Assembly (NCBI GenBank): GCA_009760855.2
Contig: WPIO01000015.1
Coordinates: forward strand, 5,768,501 to 5,832,500
DNA: 64,000 nt
DNA from: Cristatella mucedo
Taxonomy: Eukaryota > Bryozoa > Phylactolaemata > Cristatellidae
Direction: 5' to 3'
Made by a program: the position numbers and the translations under genes. The notes under the pieces were generated by a model, which saw only the letters and a program-made list of their open reading frames with translations, did no database searches and had not been told where the DNA came from. This document shows, one piece after another, positions 48,110-59,689 of this stretch. Numbering within the stretch: the first letter of the stretch is position 1; each line of letters opens with the position of its first letter.

Positions 48110-48231
48110 TGCATATATATATATATATATATCTTTATTTATATAGTTGTGTGTATGTGTATATGTATATTTATTTACATTTAAATACTTACATTTATAT
48201 TTATATTGAAATTGTGTGTGTGTGTGCGCGT

Positions 48232-48306
<75 letters not shown>

Positions 48307-48333
48307 CTGAGCGTGTGAGCGCGTGTGCGTCTG

Positions 48334-48408
<75 letters not shown>
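48110..48408. repeat. (TA)n and two (GT)n microsatellites
   Basis: TA at 48113-48131, GT at 48234-48302 and 48337-48408, separated by GCGTGTGAGCGCGTGTGCG-like sequence. Confidence 0.95.
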
Positions 48409-48559
48409 ACTCCTGCATTAATACTCGCATAGGCAAAGACACTTTTATTCCAATTCTAAACCAGGCCATCCGAGTATGACAAGCCCTGACCAAAGGCAGG
48501 GAATAGGCTGAACTTAGGGGCGTATCTACGGTGCTTCGAAGGATAAAAGACTAACAACG

Positions 48560-49070
48560 TACGTTCTAATAGTGACACCCGCAAATTCGTCAGCATGTTA
48601 TTCCAGTCTTCCAGCCTCTGCAAATAATCGTATGCAACTGGTGCAAACTGGTCACTCGGCAGGTCTGCCGTCCACGGCATAGCTGCCACAGCATACCCCT
48701 TCTGTCTGACTTTCAAGCCTCGAATCGATTCCAAGATCCTCAACCTGGCTTCCAGGTCATTGTACTCGCTTGCACCAGCCTACCTATTCTTCCAGGTCAT
48801 TGTACTCGCTCGCACCAGCCTACCTATTCGACCTCCTTCCTCCTCCAGCATGCTATCGCACCAGCTGCTACAAAGCATCGAGACATCTTGCTGTCCATTG
48901 CACTAAATCGAAATCTCTTGGTGATCAAGCCTTCAGATCGTATCGATCGAAAGTCTGCAACATCCGGCAGCGGTCACTACCTGTCACGAGCTGCATCCTA
49001 TAAGTTTAGCTAAAGATGCGTCTGTTTTGATTAGCTTTCCTTCCACCCCGGTGAACTCATATGGTCTGTT
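48560..49070 (+). mobile_element. CR1-like LINE fragment, degenerate, with 40-bp tandem duplication
   Basis: Frames with the MQLVQ..HSAGLP block, LAPAYLFDLLPPP and SLGDQAFRSYRSKV. A 40-base unit (TTCCAGGTCATTGTACTCGC start) is duplicated at 48750-48829 with one difference. Confidence 0.7.
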
Positions 49071-49074
49071 CAAA

Positions 49075-49560
49075 ATAAACAACCAGAGCCAGAGGAGCAG
49101 GTCCAGAGCCGAGGGATTCGAGCCTAGAGGATTAAATAGCTCAAGATATGCAACCCGGAGCAAGCGAGTGACGGGACCGAAAGCGAGTGCAACTTCGGGG
49201 TCCATGTGCTGTTCGATGGGGAGACAGTGCAGGTCCGACAGAGACAGTGTAATGCACCAGCTGCCACGTTCACGACAGACAACGAGCCTCGAAGCAGCGT
49301 TTTGGCACCCATCTGCAACATTACTGAACAGCTCGGATGACCTGCTCAGTAAGAAGCAAGCTTGATAACCTAAATTTTCTACGGTAACCTTATATAAGCA
49401 GGCTCCAACTTCTGAAATATTGTGTAGCTGAATGCAGGCAGGCTTGACTGTGGAGCTGATGCGGTCATCTAGCAAATGGTCATTTTGGAATAGACTACTC
49501 ATATTCCATGCAGCCGCTAAAGGAAGGATGCAGGCTGAACAGATTCTAAGGATGCAGATT
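49075..49560 (-). mobile_element. CR1-like LINE fragment in opposite orientation
   Basis: A 172-codon frame with FQNDHLLDDRISSTVKPACI, ARLVVCRERGSWCITLSLSD and LHCLPIEQHMD, the L1 C-terminal blocks. It meets the preceding copy tail to tail. Confidence 0.75.
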
Positions 49561-50129
49561 GTTCCCTTCTCTTTTGGGTGACACTAAGTTTTTCCCATAG
49601 CTTCCAGGTGAATGAAAGCCAGCTTAGGTTCACACAACACATGCTGCTTAGCCCCCCCCCCCCCCGCAGCCCTGCCTATTCTCGATCTACCGTGTTCGGT
49701 GGCCAGCAGCAGCAATCAAGAAAACAAAGCTGTGCTTTCACAACACAAAACTTTGCTGTCAACTACTAAGCAAGCCAAGTCCTGATACGTCAAAGGCCTG
49801 CAAATCGGCCAGTATCACTTTACTTATACCAGCCCAAAACAAGTACACCCAAAAGCAAAATTACTTACAGGGGCGAGCGGATACCTCCATCACGATAGTA
49901 TCCTTCACCCCATTGACATAAGTTTTTGTCTAGCTGCACTGGAAACATATGCATGGGGCTCTTCAATATGTTATACAATTAGAACCAGGGCTGTATATGT
50001 ACAGGTCACCAAGTAACCTGCATATTAGCTATGATCGTGCATACCTACTATCGCTTTGCTATCATGGTTCATATGCATTCCTAGATGTTACTGCTGTTGC
50101 TAAGATCCACAAATTATGCGTTAATAACA

Positions 50130-53100
50130 AAAATTGCCCCGGAGCCGACGCGGGGCCGGGCCAGGAGCTGAAACACTGCTTGTTTGGGGGAAGCTTCGAG
50201 CTGAATATTGGTTCGTTTGGTATTCCTAGCATTGTCTCGAACCACTCAGCCTGTTCTCCCTAAAACGTTACTATAACTCCAGCGGCTTAATCTGCGGCTT
50301 GTCTTTAGAATCCTCACTCAGTGTGCCATAAACCCCTATTAAGAAGCGCCCATATTTCTGAAAAAGGTCTCGAGATCTGCTGGCCTTGACTGAATCTTGG
50401 CTAAAATCAGTTAACTACCCGACAATTAAAGACATAACCCTGACTGGCTTCTCCTTCTTTCATACCCCTAGATCAATAAAAACTTAAGGCTAAGTCACTA
50501 TTATCACTCGCTCAAATCTCAATTTCAAGCAATAATGAATTTATTGAATGCAGACATTGAGGTGCCGCATGGAATTGAGGGACAGCATTATAGGAGGGGG
50601 TGCTGCCGTCTTAGGAGGGACTCCCCGATCTTGCCTTCTAGGCAAAAAAGTTTGAGAAGCGAGCCGCTAGATAATCACAAGGATTACTAGGTAACGAGCT
50701 TACCCGAGAGCTTTTAAGGAGATAGTTGATCGTCGACATCAGCATTTTCGGATTGTGCACCAGCGAATCAACAATATTTTTTATAGAAGCTAGACTTGGA
50801 TCTATAGGATCGATTGGTACAATCTACTGTTGTCCTCGTATGCCTGTCGATGGACCGTCAGTCATTATCTTTTGTATGCTTTTTCAAGCTTGAGCTTAGT
50901 AGACCTAGCTAGTTTAATATCTGTGGTAAACCATCGGCCATCTGGGCAAGGGCACGTGGTGAGCCTAGTTAGAGGTGCAAATTATTGATTGAATTTATTG
51001 AATGCAGTTTGCATTACCCTCAAAGCAGACTTTCGAATCTATTGTCTTGACTTCACCCGATTACAAGCTACCGATGTTGGCAGTAGAATAACACCTACCA
51101 GGTATCAAGTCCTCCTTTATCTCATATTTCTCTTATCTCATTTCGATTCTGTAGGCAAGAAATCGATCTTTCCTCGTTATGGGTTACTGAACGTTCATTT
51201 TGATAACTCATCTGACGCCTCATCACCGAATTTCATGCACTGACTGACTCATTGTCTCTTGTAGCTCATGTACATGGCCCTACTCACATCAAGGGTTAAA
51301 CGCTCGACTACATTTTCTCACACAACTGCACGCTATTATCACCGATTATTCCCAAATTCTGCTTATCCGACCACATGCAGATCTCATTCAGTCTAAAATA
51401 TGTGCACTCCTCCTCCTCCTCAACTAAAATCACCAGTAAATCACGAAACATCAAGACTCTTGACGTCGATGCTGTTCGTGCGACAATATCCGCTTTGCCT
51501 CTGCTGCTCAATGCCCCTTCCGACCTGTCATCATTGGTAGATTGCTAAAACGTGGTATTAGTTGACATGCTCGGTAAGTTTGCACCTCTAACTAGGCTCA
51601 CCACGTGCCCTTGCCCAGATGGCCGATGGTTTACCACAGATATTAAACTAGCTAGGTCTACTAAGCTCAAGCTTGAAAAAGCATACAAAAGATAATGACT
51701 GACGGTCCATCGACAGGCATACGAGGACAACAGTAGATTGTACCAATCGATCCTATAGATCCAAGTCTAGCTTCTATAAAAAATATTGTTGATTCGCTGG
51801 TGCACAATCCGAAAATGCTGATGTCGACGATCAACTATCTCCTTAAAAGCTCTCGGGTAAGCTCGTTACCTAGTAATCCTTGTGATTATCTAGCGGCTCG
51901 CTTCTCAAACTTTTTTGCCTAGAAGGCAAGATCGGGGAGTCCCTCCTAAGACGGCAGCACCCCCTCCTATAATGCTGTCCCTCAATTCCATGCGGCACCT
52001 CAATGTCTGCATTCAATAAATTCATTATTCAAAAGTCCTGAAGTTCATATCCCAATCAAAGAAGACAACTAGTCCTCCGGACCCTATTACCACTGTCTTG
52101 CTCCTACGCTGCACTGATCTGCTGCTGCCATGCATAACTAACATAATAAATATGTCATTAGCCTCGTGGTCATGTCCAAGCACCTGTCAGCAAGGCTGTA
52201 GTCATGCCACTACTCAAGAAAGCAATGCTAAACCAAGAGAATTTGAGCATCTTCCACCCAGTCTACCTTCTACCGTTTCTATCAAAAAGAACGAGCCGTG
52301 TCAGACCAGCTGAAATATATTAAAACTTCAAAGTTTGATATTAGCTACAGTCTGGTTTAAGAGCTAATTACTCCACCGAGTCGGCATTGCTGCGGGTACA
52401 AAACGACCTACTTACGAATGCAGACTTGGGTAAGGTCTCGCTGCTTGTTTTACTCGATCTTTCGGCAGCTTTTGATGCCATCGACCACCATGTCCTTCTT
52501 GAGCGCCTCTCATCTCGCCTAGGCATCACTGGCACTGCATTGCAATGGTTTAGGTCCTATCTCAGTGGGAGGCTCCAGAGTATTGATGTGAATGGACAGA
52601 GATCATCCGAGGAATCTCTGAAATATGGGATACCTCGGGGCTCTGTGCTGGGTCCTGTTCTTTCCACGGTTTATACTCTCCCTCTTGCCGATGTGATGGC
52701 CAGGCACAATCTTGGCTTTCACTTCTATTCGGGTGACACGCAGTTGTACCTTTACTTTGATCCCTCCCAGTGCTCTAGCATGTCGAATTCTTTTAACTTT
52801 CTTGCTACATGTATTGATGACATCCACACATGGATGGCAGCAAACTTTCTTAAATTGAATGATAATAAAACCAACTTACTATTTATGGGCATACCAAGTG
52901 TTATTCAGAAATTGGAATGGCTAATGCTCAAAATCGGCTCTGCCAGCATATCTCCTGTTAAACCTGCACGAAATCTAGGTGTCATGTTCCAAAGTGACCT
53001 TTTATTACACGACCACATCAGCTCCACAGCCAAGTCTGCCAACTTTCTTTCAGCTATATTATATTGCTAAAATTCGGGCTTGTTTAGACAAGGATACCAC

Positions 53101-53420
53101 GTCGAAATTGGTCCCTGCATTTGTGACATTTGTCATTTGACATGTGTCGCTTACTTTTAGGTCCCTTCATTGTTTGGCTCCAGCCTACCTATCAGATCTA
53201 CTCCCCCACCAGGTTAAGTATCGTGCCACCTGCTTTTTGGAATCTAACTGTTTACCTGTACCTTGCACAAATCTCAAATCCTTTGGAGACTGCTTTTATA
53301 TCGTATGCTCCCAAAGCCTTGAACTCACTCCCGACTTGTGTCACGACATCTCCTGACTTGTCCTCATTCAAAAAGAAACTAAAAATGCACCTATTTATTA
53401 CAGCATTTAGTGGTCAACTG
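50130..53420 (+). mobile_element. L1 LINE copy with internal inverted duplication
   Basis: Sense order: leader block (FGIPSIVSNHSACSP near 50.23 kb), endonuclease remnants (50.28-50.53 and 51.0-51.4 kb), EN-RT linker (51.58-52.03 kb), RT (LLVLLDLSAAFDAIDHHVLL, ALQWFRSYLSGRLQSIDVNG, RGSVLGPVLSTVYTLPL at 52.4-52.7 kb), catalytic box FYSGDTQLY (YADD lost), and C-terminal blocks to 53.4 kb. It has a 227-codon frame but is inactive, and it lacks the 3' tail. Confidence 0.92.
50531..52029. repeat. 451-bp inverted repeat, apparently perfect
   Basis: Left arm 50531-50981, right arm 51579-52029, equal lengths and no mismatch found by eye; spacer 597 bases. The right arm is in its normal place in the L1; the left arm is an inverted copy placed inside the EN region. 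A direct repeat of GAATTTATTGAATGCAG occurs at both ends of the left insert. Confidence 0.9.
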
Positions 53421-53551
53421 GCCAGAGTGCAATGCCTAGCAGTTCTCTGCGATCAGCTGGCCATCGACAGTCGATCAATTTTCCCGGTAAACAATCAGGT
53501 TTGTGTAATGCATTCAGTGCCCGAAACGAAGTGCGCAAATTACAAAATTAC

Positions 53552-53671
53552 CGTCAAACAGGCCGCTCTCCAGAAGGCCGCCACGCTTTTCGAGCTCGGT
53601 GAATTCCTTTATTGTAAGGAACGTGTAGTCAGCGCCGTCCACCTCGCCGGGCCTTGCGCGTCGAGTGGTGC
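53552..53671 (-). CDS. Magi: MAGI exon: GK-like domain, middle
   Basis: 120 nt, phases 1 and 1. Reads CTTRRARPGEVDGADYTFLT, then IKEFTELEKRGGLLESGLFDG; this matches the MAGI GK segment [25 protein letters not shown]. The acceptor is GTCGGCAG and the donor GACG|GTAATT. The upstream intron is only 391 bases. The 3' truncation of an L1 LINE copy ends about 130 bases downstream of the donor. The longest open frame crossing this exon is on the plus strand and is an antisense artefact. Confidence 0.95.
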
Positions 53672-54062
53672 CTGCCGACACGACGGATAACGCAGCTACA
53701 TGATGCTGACCAGAGCACAGAACAATGAAAGTGCAACGACAAATTGCAGTGCAGCGCTCGGCACTCGCTGCAAAAGTAGCAAGAATTGCCCACCTTCCCT
53801 ACAAGTATCACCCCTTACTTAATGCATAACGTTTGTCTCAGGGAGAAGCTAAAGCTGGCAAGAGGCCGGCTGGCCAGCGAGCAGTACGGGCTACGAGGTA
53901 GAGGCTCTTCGAGCTACCGAGCCAAGATGCTTTCAGCGACAATTCGTGCATTAAAAAAAAAACAGTTGACCATGGAGTAAACTATGACCAGCCGCTGCTT
54001 ACGCCTCGAGAGACACACACTGAAGCTGCACGAAGAAGTAGATGGCCAACAGAAATACTCAC

Positions 54063-54176
54063 ACGGTACGGTGCGCTGGTACAAGTTGTCCCGGATGGCC
54101 AGCTGAAGGTCATGGTCGGGCGAGCCCTTCTGGAAGCGAGCACTGAGGTATGCTCGCAGGTCAATCACAAGAGACC
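54063..54176 (-). CDS. Magi: MAGI exon: start of guanylate-kinase-like domain
   Basis: 114 nt, intron phases 1 in and 1 out. Encodes a 37-residue block with DLRAYLSARFQKGSPDHDLQ followed by LAIRDNLYQRTVP, closely matching the start of the MAGI GK domain (RFQKGSPDHELQ, IRDNLYRHAVPC). Acceptor TCAG is preceded by a pyrimidine-rich stretch and the donor is CCGT|GTGAGT. The split Cys codon (T|GC) is completed by the next exon at 53671. This is the most upstream exon I can identify; PDZ0 should precede it in sense but I found nothing PDZ-like between here and 64 kb. Confidence 0.95.
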
Positions 54177-55275
54177 CTGAAGCGATGACAAAATGATGCA
54201 CAGCGTAGCATGTCTCGTCAGCACAGGAACGACCGAGCACGAACACCACAGGCATGCCCAGCTATTATCACGGTGAGGCAGGGCTTGACCCTTGACCTTT
54301 GCACTGCCAATTTAGTGTAACTGGAAATAACAGGAAAGTAAACAATCCTGCAGGCTTGCACAATCAAAACTAAACGACTGCCAACTGACAGTGCCAGCAC
54401 AAATGACATGCCTAGCTAGGCATGGACGACAATGAGGAGGCATGTGCCTGGGAGTTTTTAGTACTCCAATAAGCAAGGCTTCCCATGGTAGAGAGCTGGC
54501 TCACGTCACGTGGCTGCCTAGTTAGTAGAAACGACACGGCCGATTCTGTCGCAGCTCTTGTTTGCTTGATGGGGTTGCTGTGTGTTCGGGCCAAACGTCG
54601 GCCAGTTGCATGCCATTTACAGGCAAGTGCTTCGTTGATTACTGCATAGGCACCGTTTTTTGAGGACTGCTTTCACATCCGGTTTGTCGCAAGAAACCTG
54701 CTACGATGGAAAAACCGAGACCCAGCTGACCTGCAGTGCATCAGCCTGGGACCACAAGTTGAAGAAAACCCCTTGTAGCCCCGGCCTGCTTCAAAACGGG
54801 GCTATACGACGGCACGCACTGGGAAACCCGAATCCGACGGATACTCTTCGTAGTACTCACTCACTCACTGCCGGCTGCAATGCACAGCGATTAGATCACT
54901 CGATACCAAATCAGGCTAAAGCTTCCCCTTCCCTTCTTGGTACCATGTGACTAGGCATGTGACGAGGTCCATTGTTGACAAAGCCGTGCACGACCATGAT
55001 GACTGCAGCCTCAGTATTATCTAATCTTTGGCTAGTAATCCCCTCTCGGGTGCATTTAGCTATAGACAGACTAATGGGCCAGTTGTTCAACGTGCAGACA
55101 GCAGCAGCAGAGCGTTGTATCGTTACATATAAGGCCAAACTACAGAAACATTTAGGGGCTAGCTTGCAAAGCGAGCACTGCATGATGCTTCCCGATAGTT
55201 CTCCCGAAAATTATGGCGAGCCTCTTGAGATATTACTGGAGCACAAATCTTGGCTATCGGCACAGATGCATAATG
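54177..55275. other. Intron upstream of GK exon, no recognised element
   Basis: PDZ0 exons were looked for and not found. Short frames on both strands have no support. Confidence 0.5.
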
Positions 55276-55279
55276 TAAT

Positions 55280-55610
55280 GCAACTCGGCCTATGTGGGTG
55301 TTACGCAGGAGAATCTTGTAGAGCGTACTCACAGCCTAAGCGGCTTTCGGTATGCATTCGGTAGCCAACAGACTTCATCTCACACAACAACGACAAAGTG
55401 GGAAGCATAGCAGAGTCAGGAGAGCAGTTGAGGTAGTGAGTAGCATGGGAAGTAGCAGCTCAGGACCGCTGAAAAGGATGTGCCATAGTCGGTAGCAGGA
55501 GAGTAGTTGTCGTTGCGTAAGAATCGTGGCAGTGAGTCCCACAGTCTAGGACCTGCAGAGCAAAAGCTTTTGTCTGCAATGGTCTTTAAGCAGATGAATC
55601 CTTGGATCAT
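55280..55610 (-). mobile_element. L2 LINE 3' end
   Basis: The reverse complement contains FICLKTIADKSFCSAGPRLW and DSLPRFLRNDNYSPATDYG, the family C-terminal block, and the 3' block GCCGCTTAGGCTGTGAGTAC. Confidence 0.85.
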
Positions 55611-56317
55611 CGGACTGCCACCACAGCATCACACGTTAGACAGCAGAGCTGAGGCTGATTGAGCCTCGTTGCAAGCAAAAGGCCTGCTATCGCAGGTCGA
55701 TATCTAAGCTGAATGCCGCCTCGTGTGCACTGATCACAAGACTACCACGGGGCTTAGTGTTTACAACTCTCAACACGAAGCATCTAATGGTACAGTGTAC
55801 GGTACAACACAGAGGGCTAGCTCCTCCCTCCACCTCGAAGGCATGCTCAGGGGGAGTTGCAAGATTAAATAGTGAAGATCAAAGGCAAAGGCTTCAATCG
55901 ACGTCATGGCTCAATGGCTGAATGCAGTGCAAACCCATGTTTAGGCCCAAGCATTCCACCATTGACAAGGTGCTCTAGTAGTCAACAGACCTGGTGCACA
56001 CACAAAAAATACAAAGACGAGCCAGATGTAGTGCTCCCAGTGGCCAGTCGCCGATCAAAGGAGCAGACGGCTGCATTCGAGCATAGGCCGTGGATGTGGG
56101 CAGGCTATCTATTGAGAGAAAGCATGTGTGCATTGGGGAAAAAGAGATAGCCATCGTAGATGCACTTGCATTTTGGCACTCGAGTTGTAAGCAAAAAAGG
56201 GAAGAGATCAAGGGAGCCCGAGAAGTCGCAGCCTAAGCTTAGGCTCAGCAGAAACCGATATGAAGATCATAATAAATATTGTATTACCATGCACAACTGC
56301 CAGCACACTCCATTTGG

Positions 56318-56460
56318 TCAGCTGCGATGGCTCACTAGGTAAGGTGGTTGCTCTTCCCGACCTCAACGCCGAGGTCGTGGGTTCGAATCCTGTGGTGGGC
56401 GATCCTTTATGGTGGTGATAGCCATAAAGGCTCTTCTGTCAGGCTGTTGAATCCGCTAGT
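56318..56460 (+). mobile_element. SINE A copy, internal deletion
   Basis: GATGGCTCACTAGGTAAGGT head, B-box GGGTTCGAATCCTGTGG, body GGCGATCCTTTAT; about 15 bases (CGCCACTGCAAGC) are missing before GGTGGTGATAGCC. Confidence 0.88.
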
Positions 56461-57585
56461 ATCTAATTGGCATGAGAGGCTGTCAGTCAGAGAAGCCGCG
56501 AAATGAAATAACAGCTAACTTCAGAACATGTGGAAAGTGTGCTTAGCTCAGGTTTTATAAGGCTGACAGAAAAACATATCGGTAGACGTAGACGCCAATC
56601 ACAATGCAGAACAGCTGACCTGACTCCTCAGAATTCGTAAAGGAAACATTGCCATCTAGTGGTGGCAGCTTAGGAACTGGGTGTGAACAATCGAACCTAG
56701 AACAAAGCATGTCCTAGTTCTGACCTACTTGACGAACAGCAAGGGATGGGAACTAACACTACAAACTTGATGCTGGCTGTGCCTCGACATGAAATTAAAC
56801 TGCTTCTTTAAGAACCTTAAGCTTGACAACTGCAACTCGACATTGCATAGTGGCCTGGCCGCCTGCCTTTCAGCAATAATTCATCGAAGGAAGATGTGAT
56901 TTTCATAGCTAGTAAGTTCCAAAATTGGTCAGCTGCAATGGAATCGTCCGGGCCAACGACAATATTATTACCCCTAACAGTTCTCTCAAATCGAGGATGT
57001 GGGCTGACCAGCGGCTTGACAACAAGGAGCTCTGCAGAGGTAGCTAGCCAGCACGGTGACCCCCGCCAACACCCCAATTGGTACTACTACACAGGCGTAT
57101 TCAATCGACCAATTATGGTGCTTCGTATATAAACCCGTGAAAAAATCTATAGCTGCCAGCGGTCCCATCGTCAAGAAATGCCTCAGACAGCATGCAGCAG
57201 TCCTGTGCTCCGGCATTGGCACGGGGCTATGGTCGCGGCAGCCAGCAAAGCTTCCTGGCTACCTAGACAGGCCACCACCTCAAGTGGGGTCGCTCGCCAG
57301 TGGAAAGAAGCAGCTCGCTGTAACCGACGTGACCGAGTTAATCTAGTGTGCCTGTGTGGGGAATAACTACGAGAAAGGAAGCCGAGAAGCCCCAGGACTT
57401 CAGAGTCAGCATTGCAGCACGCTTTAGTGTCAAAAAGAGTGATTTCAGCACATTAATGCACAATACTTACATGTTCTTAACCAGACTTGGCTAGTTTATA
57501 TCCAGAAGCTAAATACTAAGAGTTTGAACCCACCCTCCCACATAAGAGAGCAGCCAGAAGCCAGGTCAAATTAATACTACAACAT
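56461..57585. other. Intron sequence, no recognised element
   Basis: Nothing recognised. Frames of 60 to 96 codons on both strands overlap one another without homology. Confidence 0.45.
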
Positions 57586-57587
57586 TT

Positions 57588-57670
57588 ATAGGTACATAAC
57601 AGCTTATGAGAACTAAATCTCTTTCTGTGCACTTTGACGGAAGCACGTCGATTGGTTAGTGGTAACATTA
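57588..57670 (-). mobile_element. L1 3' tail fragment
   Basis: GCTTATGAGAACTAAATCTC, CTGTGCACTTTGACGGAAGC and GTCGATTGGTTAGTGGTAAC: a diverged, internally deleted L1 end. Confidence 0.65.
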
Positions 57671-57888
57671 ACCGCTGCTTACATGCAGACTTGGAAAACT
57701 TGGGGTGAATCGCGCTGCGATTTTTATTCCGGGGGTAGCGTTTCCAACCCGTTTGCAGCCTAGGATTTTGGTCCCGTCAAAGGGGTGGTCATTCATTCTC
57801 TGGGTCTCAGTAAGTCGCTGGAACCACACCCCTTTGGTTGTGGACCAGGCTCCTGCCCCATTCCTGTCTCCTCTGTGCTCACCTATAT

Positions 57889-59022
57889 AATAATAATAAT
57901 AATATTGCACTTGATAAAGCGCCCTCAGAGAACTTAATCTCTTTCTAGGCGCTTTACATTTGCTGCAAAGTGATACGCAATAGAATAGTAAGTAAAATCA
58001 TGCTTGAAAAACAAACAAAATGAATAACATGGTTAGGGGTTACATGCACTCGGTCAGCATGCAAATGTGGTTAGTGGCAGCATGAACAGTGTCAGCACGC
58101 ATAAGCACATTGAGGACGAATCACAAGGACCCACTAAAAGCTGTCCTAAATAGGTATGTTTTTAAGTTTCTTTAAATGTGGTCAGGTCAGGGGATGTTCT
58201 GATGCAGGTCGGGAGGGAGTTCCAGGCTTTGGGAGCATACGAGCTAAATGCACGGTCTCCAAAGAATTTAAGGTTTGTACGAGGTATTTCTAGACTGTTG
58301 GATTCCGAAAAGCGGGTGGTATGATGCTTGACCTGATGGGGTAGTATATCTGAAAGATAGGCTGGAGCCATAGAATGAAGAGACCTAAAAGTGAGCGACA
58401 AAACCTTGAAGTCAATCCGTTGCTTGACTGGTAACCAGTGCAGGTCGGCGAGAAGTGGAGTAATGTGGCAACTGCGACGCTCACGACAGACAAGCCTAGC
58501 TGCAGAGTTTTGCACCAGCTGCAATCGCCTGATCGCACATGCTGGTAGGCCAGTAAGCAGTGAGTTGCAGAAGTCGAGACGAGATGTCACGAATGCATGG
58601 ACCAACTTGGACGTGGCATCTTTATCTAAACAAGCCCTAATTTTAGCAATGTTATGAAGCTGAAAATAGGCTGATTTGACTGTGGAGCTGATGTGGTCGT
58701 CTAACGAGAGGTCGCTTTGGAATATGACACCTAGATTTCGAGCTGATGCAACTGGAGATATGCTGGCAGAGCCAATTTTGAAAGTCAGCCTTTCCAATTT
58801 CTGAATAACACTAGGTTTGCCCATAACTAGTAAGTTAGTTTTATCATCGTTTAGTTTTAGAAAATTTGCTGCCATCCATGATCGGATGTCATCAATGCAT
58901 GCAGCAAGTGAGTTGAGAGAATTTGAGGTGCTCGAAGGCTGGGAGGGATCAAAGCAAAGGTACAACTGAGTGTCATCCGCATAGAAGTGAAAGCCTAGAT
59001 TGTGCTTGGCAATCACATCACC
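57889..59022 (-). mobile_element. L1 LINE, best-preserved copy, 5'-truncated
   Basis: An uninterrupted 284-codon frame (58162-59016) carries the RT catalytic box FHFYADDTQLYLCFDPSQ, KLNDDKTNLLVMGKPSVIQK, NLGVIFQSDLSLDDHISSTV, RLQLVQNSAARLVCRERRSC, ADLHWLPVKQRIDFKV and YAPKAWNSLPTCIRTSPD. The 3' UTR and stem-loop tail (57905-57965) end in (AAT)n. It lacks the EN and RT fingers, so it cannot move by itself, but the intact frame suggests recent insertion. Confidence 0.93.
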
Positions 59023-59685
59023 TAGAAGACAGTTGCATGGTGGGCTGTTGAACAGTAATTACCAGCACATAATTTTGTATTTGCATTTCAATCTGTATTC
59101 AGCAAAAGGCTTCCAAGCAGTCTCATTAGAAGAGCATAAGAGAATGCAGCAGCCGGCTTTTTCCTGCTGGCTTTGACGGTGATAAGGTGGATAGGGGCAA
59201 CTTATGTGTGGGCTGGGCCATAAGTAAATCAGCTAGAAGTGAGAGGCTAGAAGTGAGCCCTCCCATCCTCCACCCCAATGCTATGGCCGTGATGATAACC
59301 CAGAGATAAGGTGCTGATCCAAGAGATAGCTGACAAAAAATAAAGGTTAACTGATTTGACTAGGCTCGTTTGTATAGCGGCCAATATCAAAGACTTCCTC
59401 CGAGTTTATGGCAGGAAGCTTAGAAAAGACACGGCTCCTCCGGGTCTACACCAGGAAGCTATTAAATAACAGTGCCTCTTTTTCACTCGAAAACTGGAGT
59501 CCTGTCGGTCAGAGCCAAAACAGATTTTTATAAGATGGCTAACAATTTGCTGGCCAATTATGAGAGGTCTCACTCCCCACGTATTAACGGCTCGGCCGAC
59601 AAGTTGCAAGCCTTCACCGCTGGAGAAATTGAACATAATCGCGCATACGTAAAGCTCCCTCCGACTTGAAAGCTTCGTTAGGAAC
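59023..59685. other. Intron sequence with a SINE A tail remnant
   Basis: GGTTAACTGATTTGACTAGG to TTTGTATAGCGGCC at about 59345-59385 resembles a minus-strand SINE A tail. The rest is unrecognised. Confidence 0.4.
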
Positions 59686-59689
59686 ACTC

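Noticed and set aside
48059-48493. Frames of alternating Thr-His or Cys-Val (also at 20.5, 31.5, 41.6 and 44.0 kb)
   Set aside because: Translations of GT/CA microsatellites.
53130-53690. 186-codon plus-strand frame joining LINE sequence to the GK exon region
   Set aside because: The first half is L1 C-terminus, the second half is antisense to the GK exon on the minus strand.
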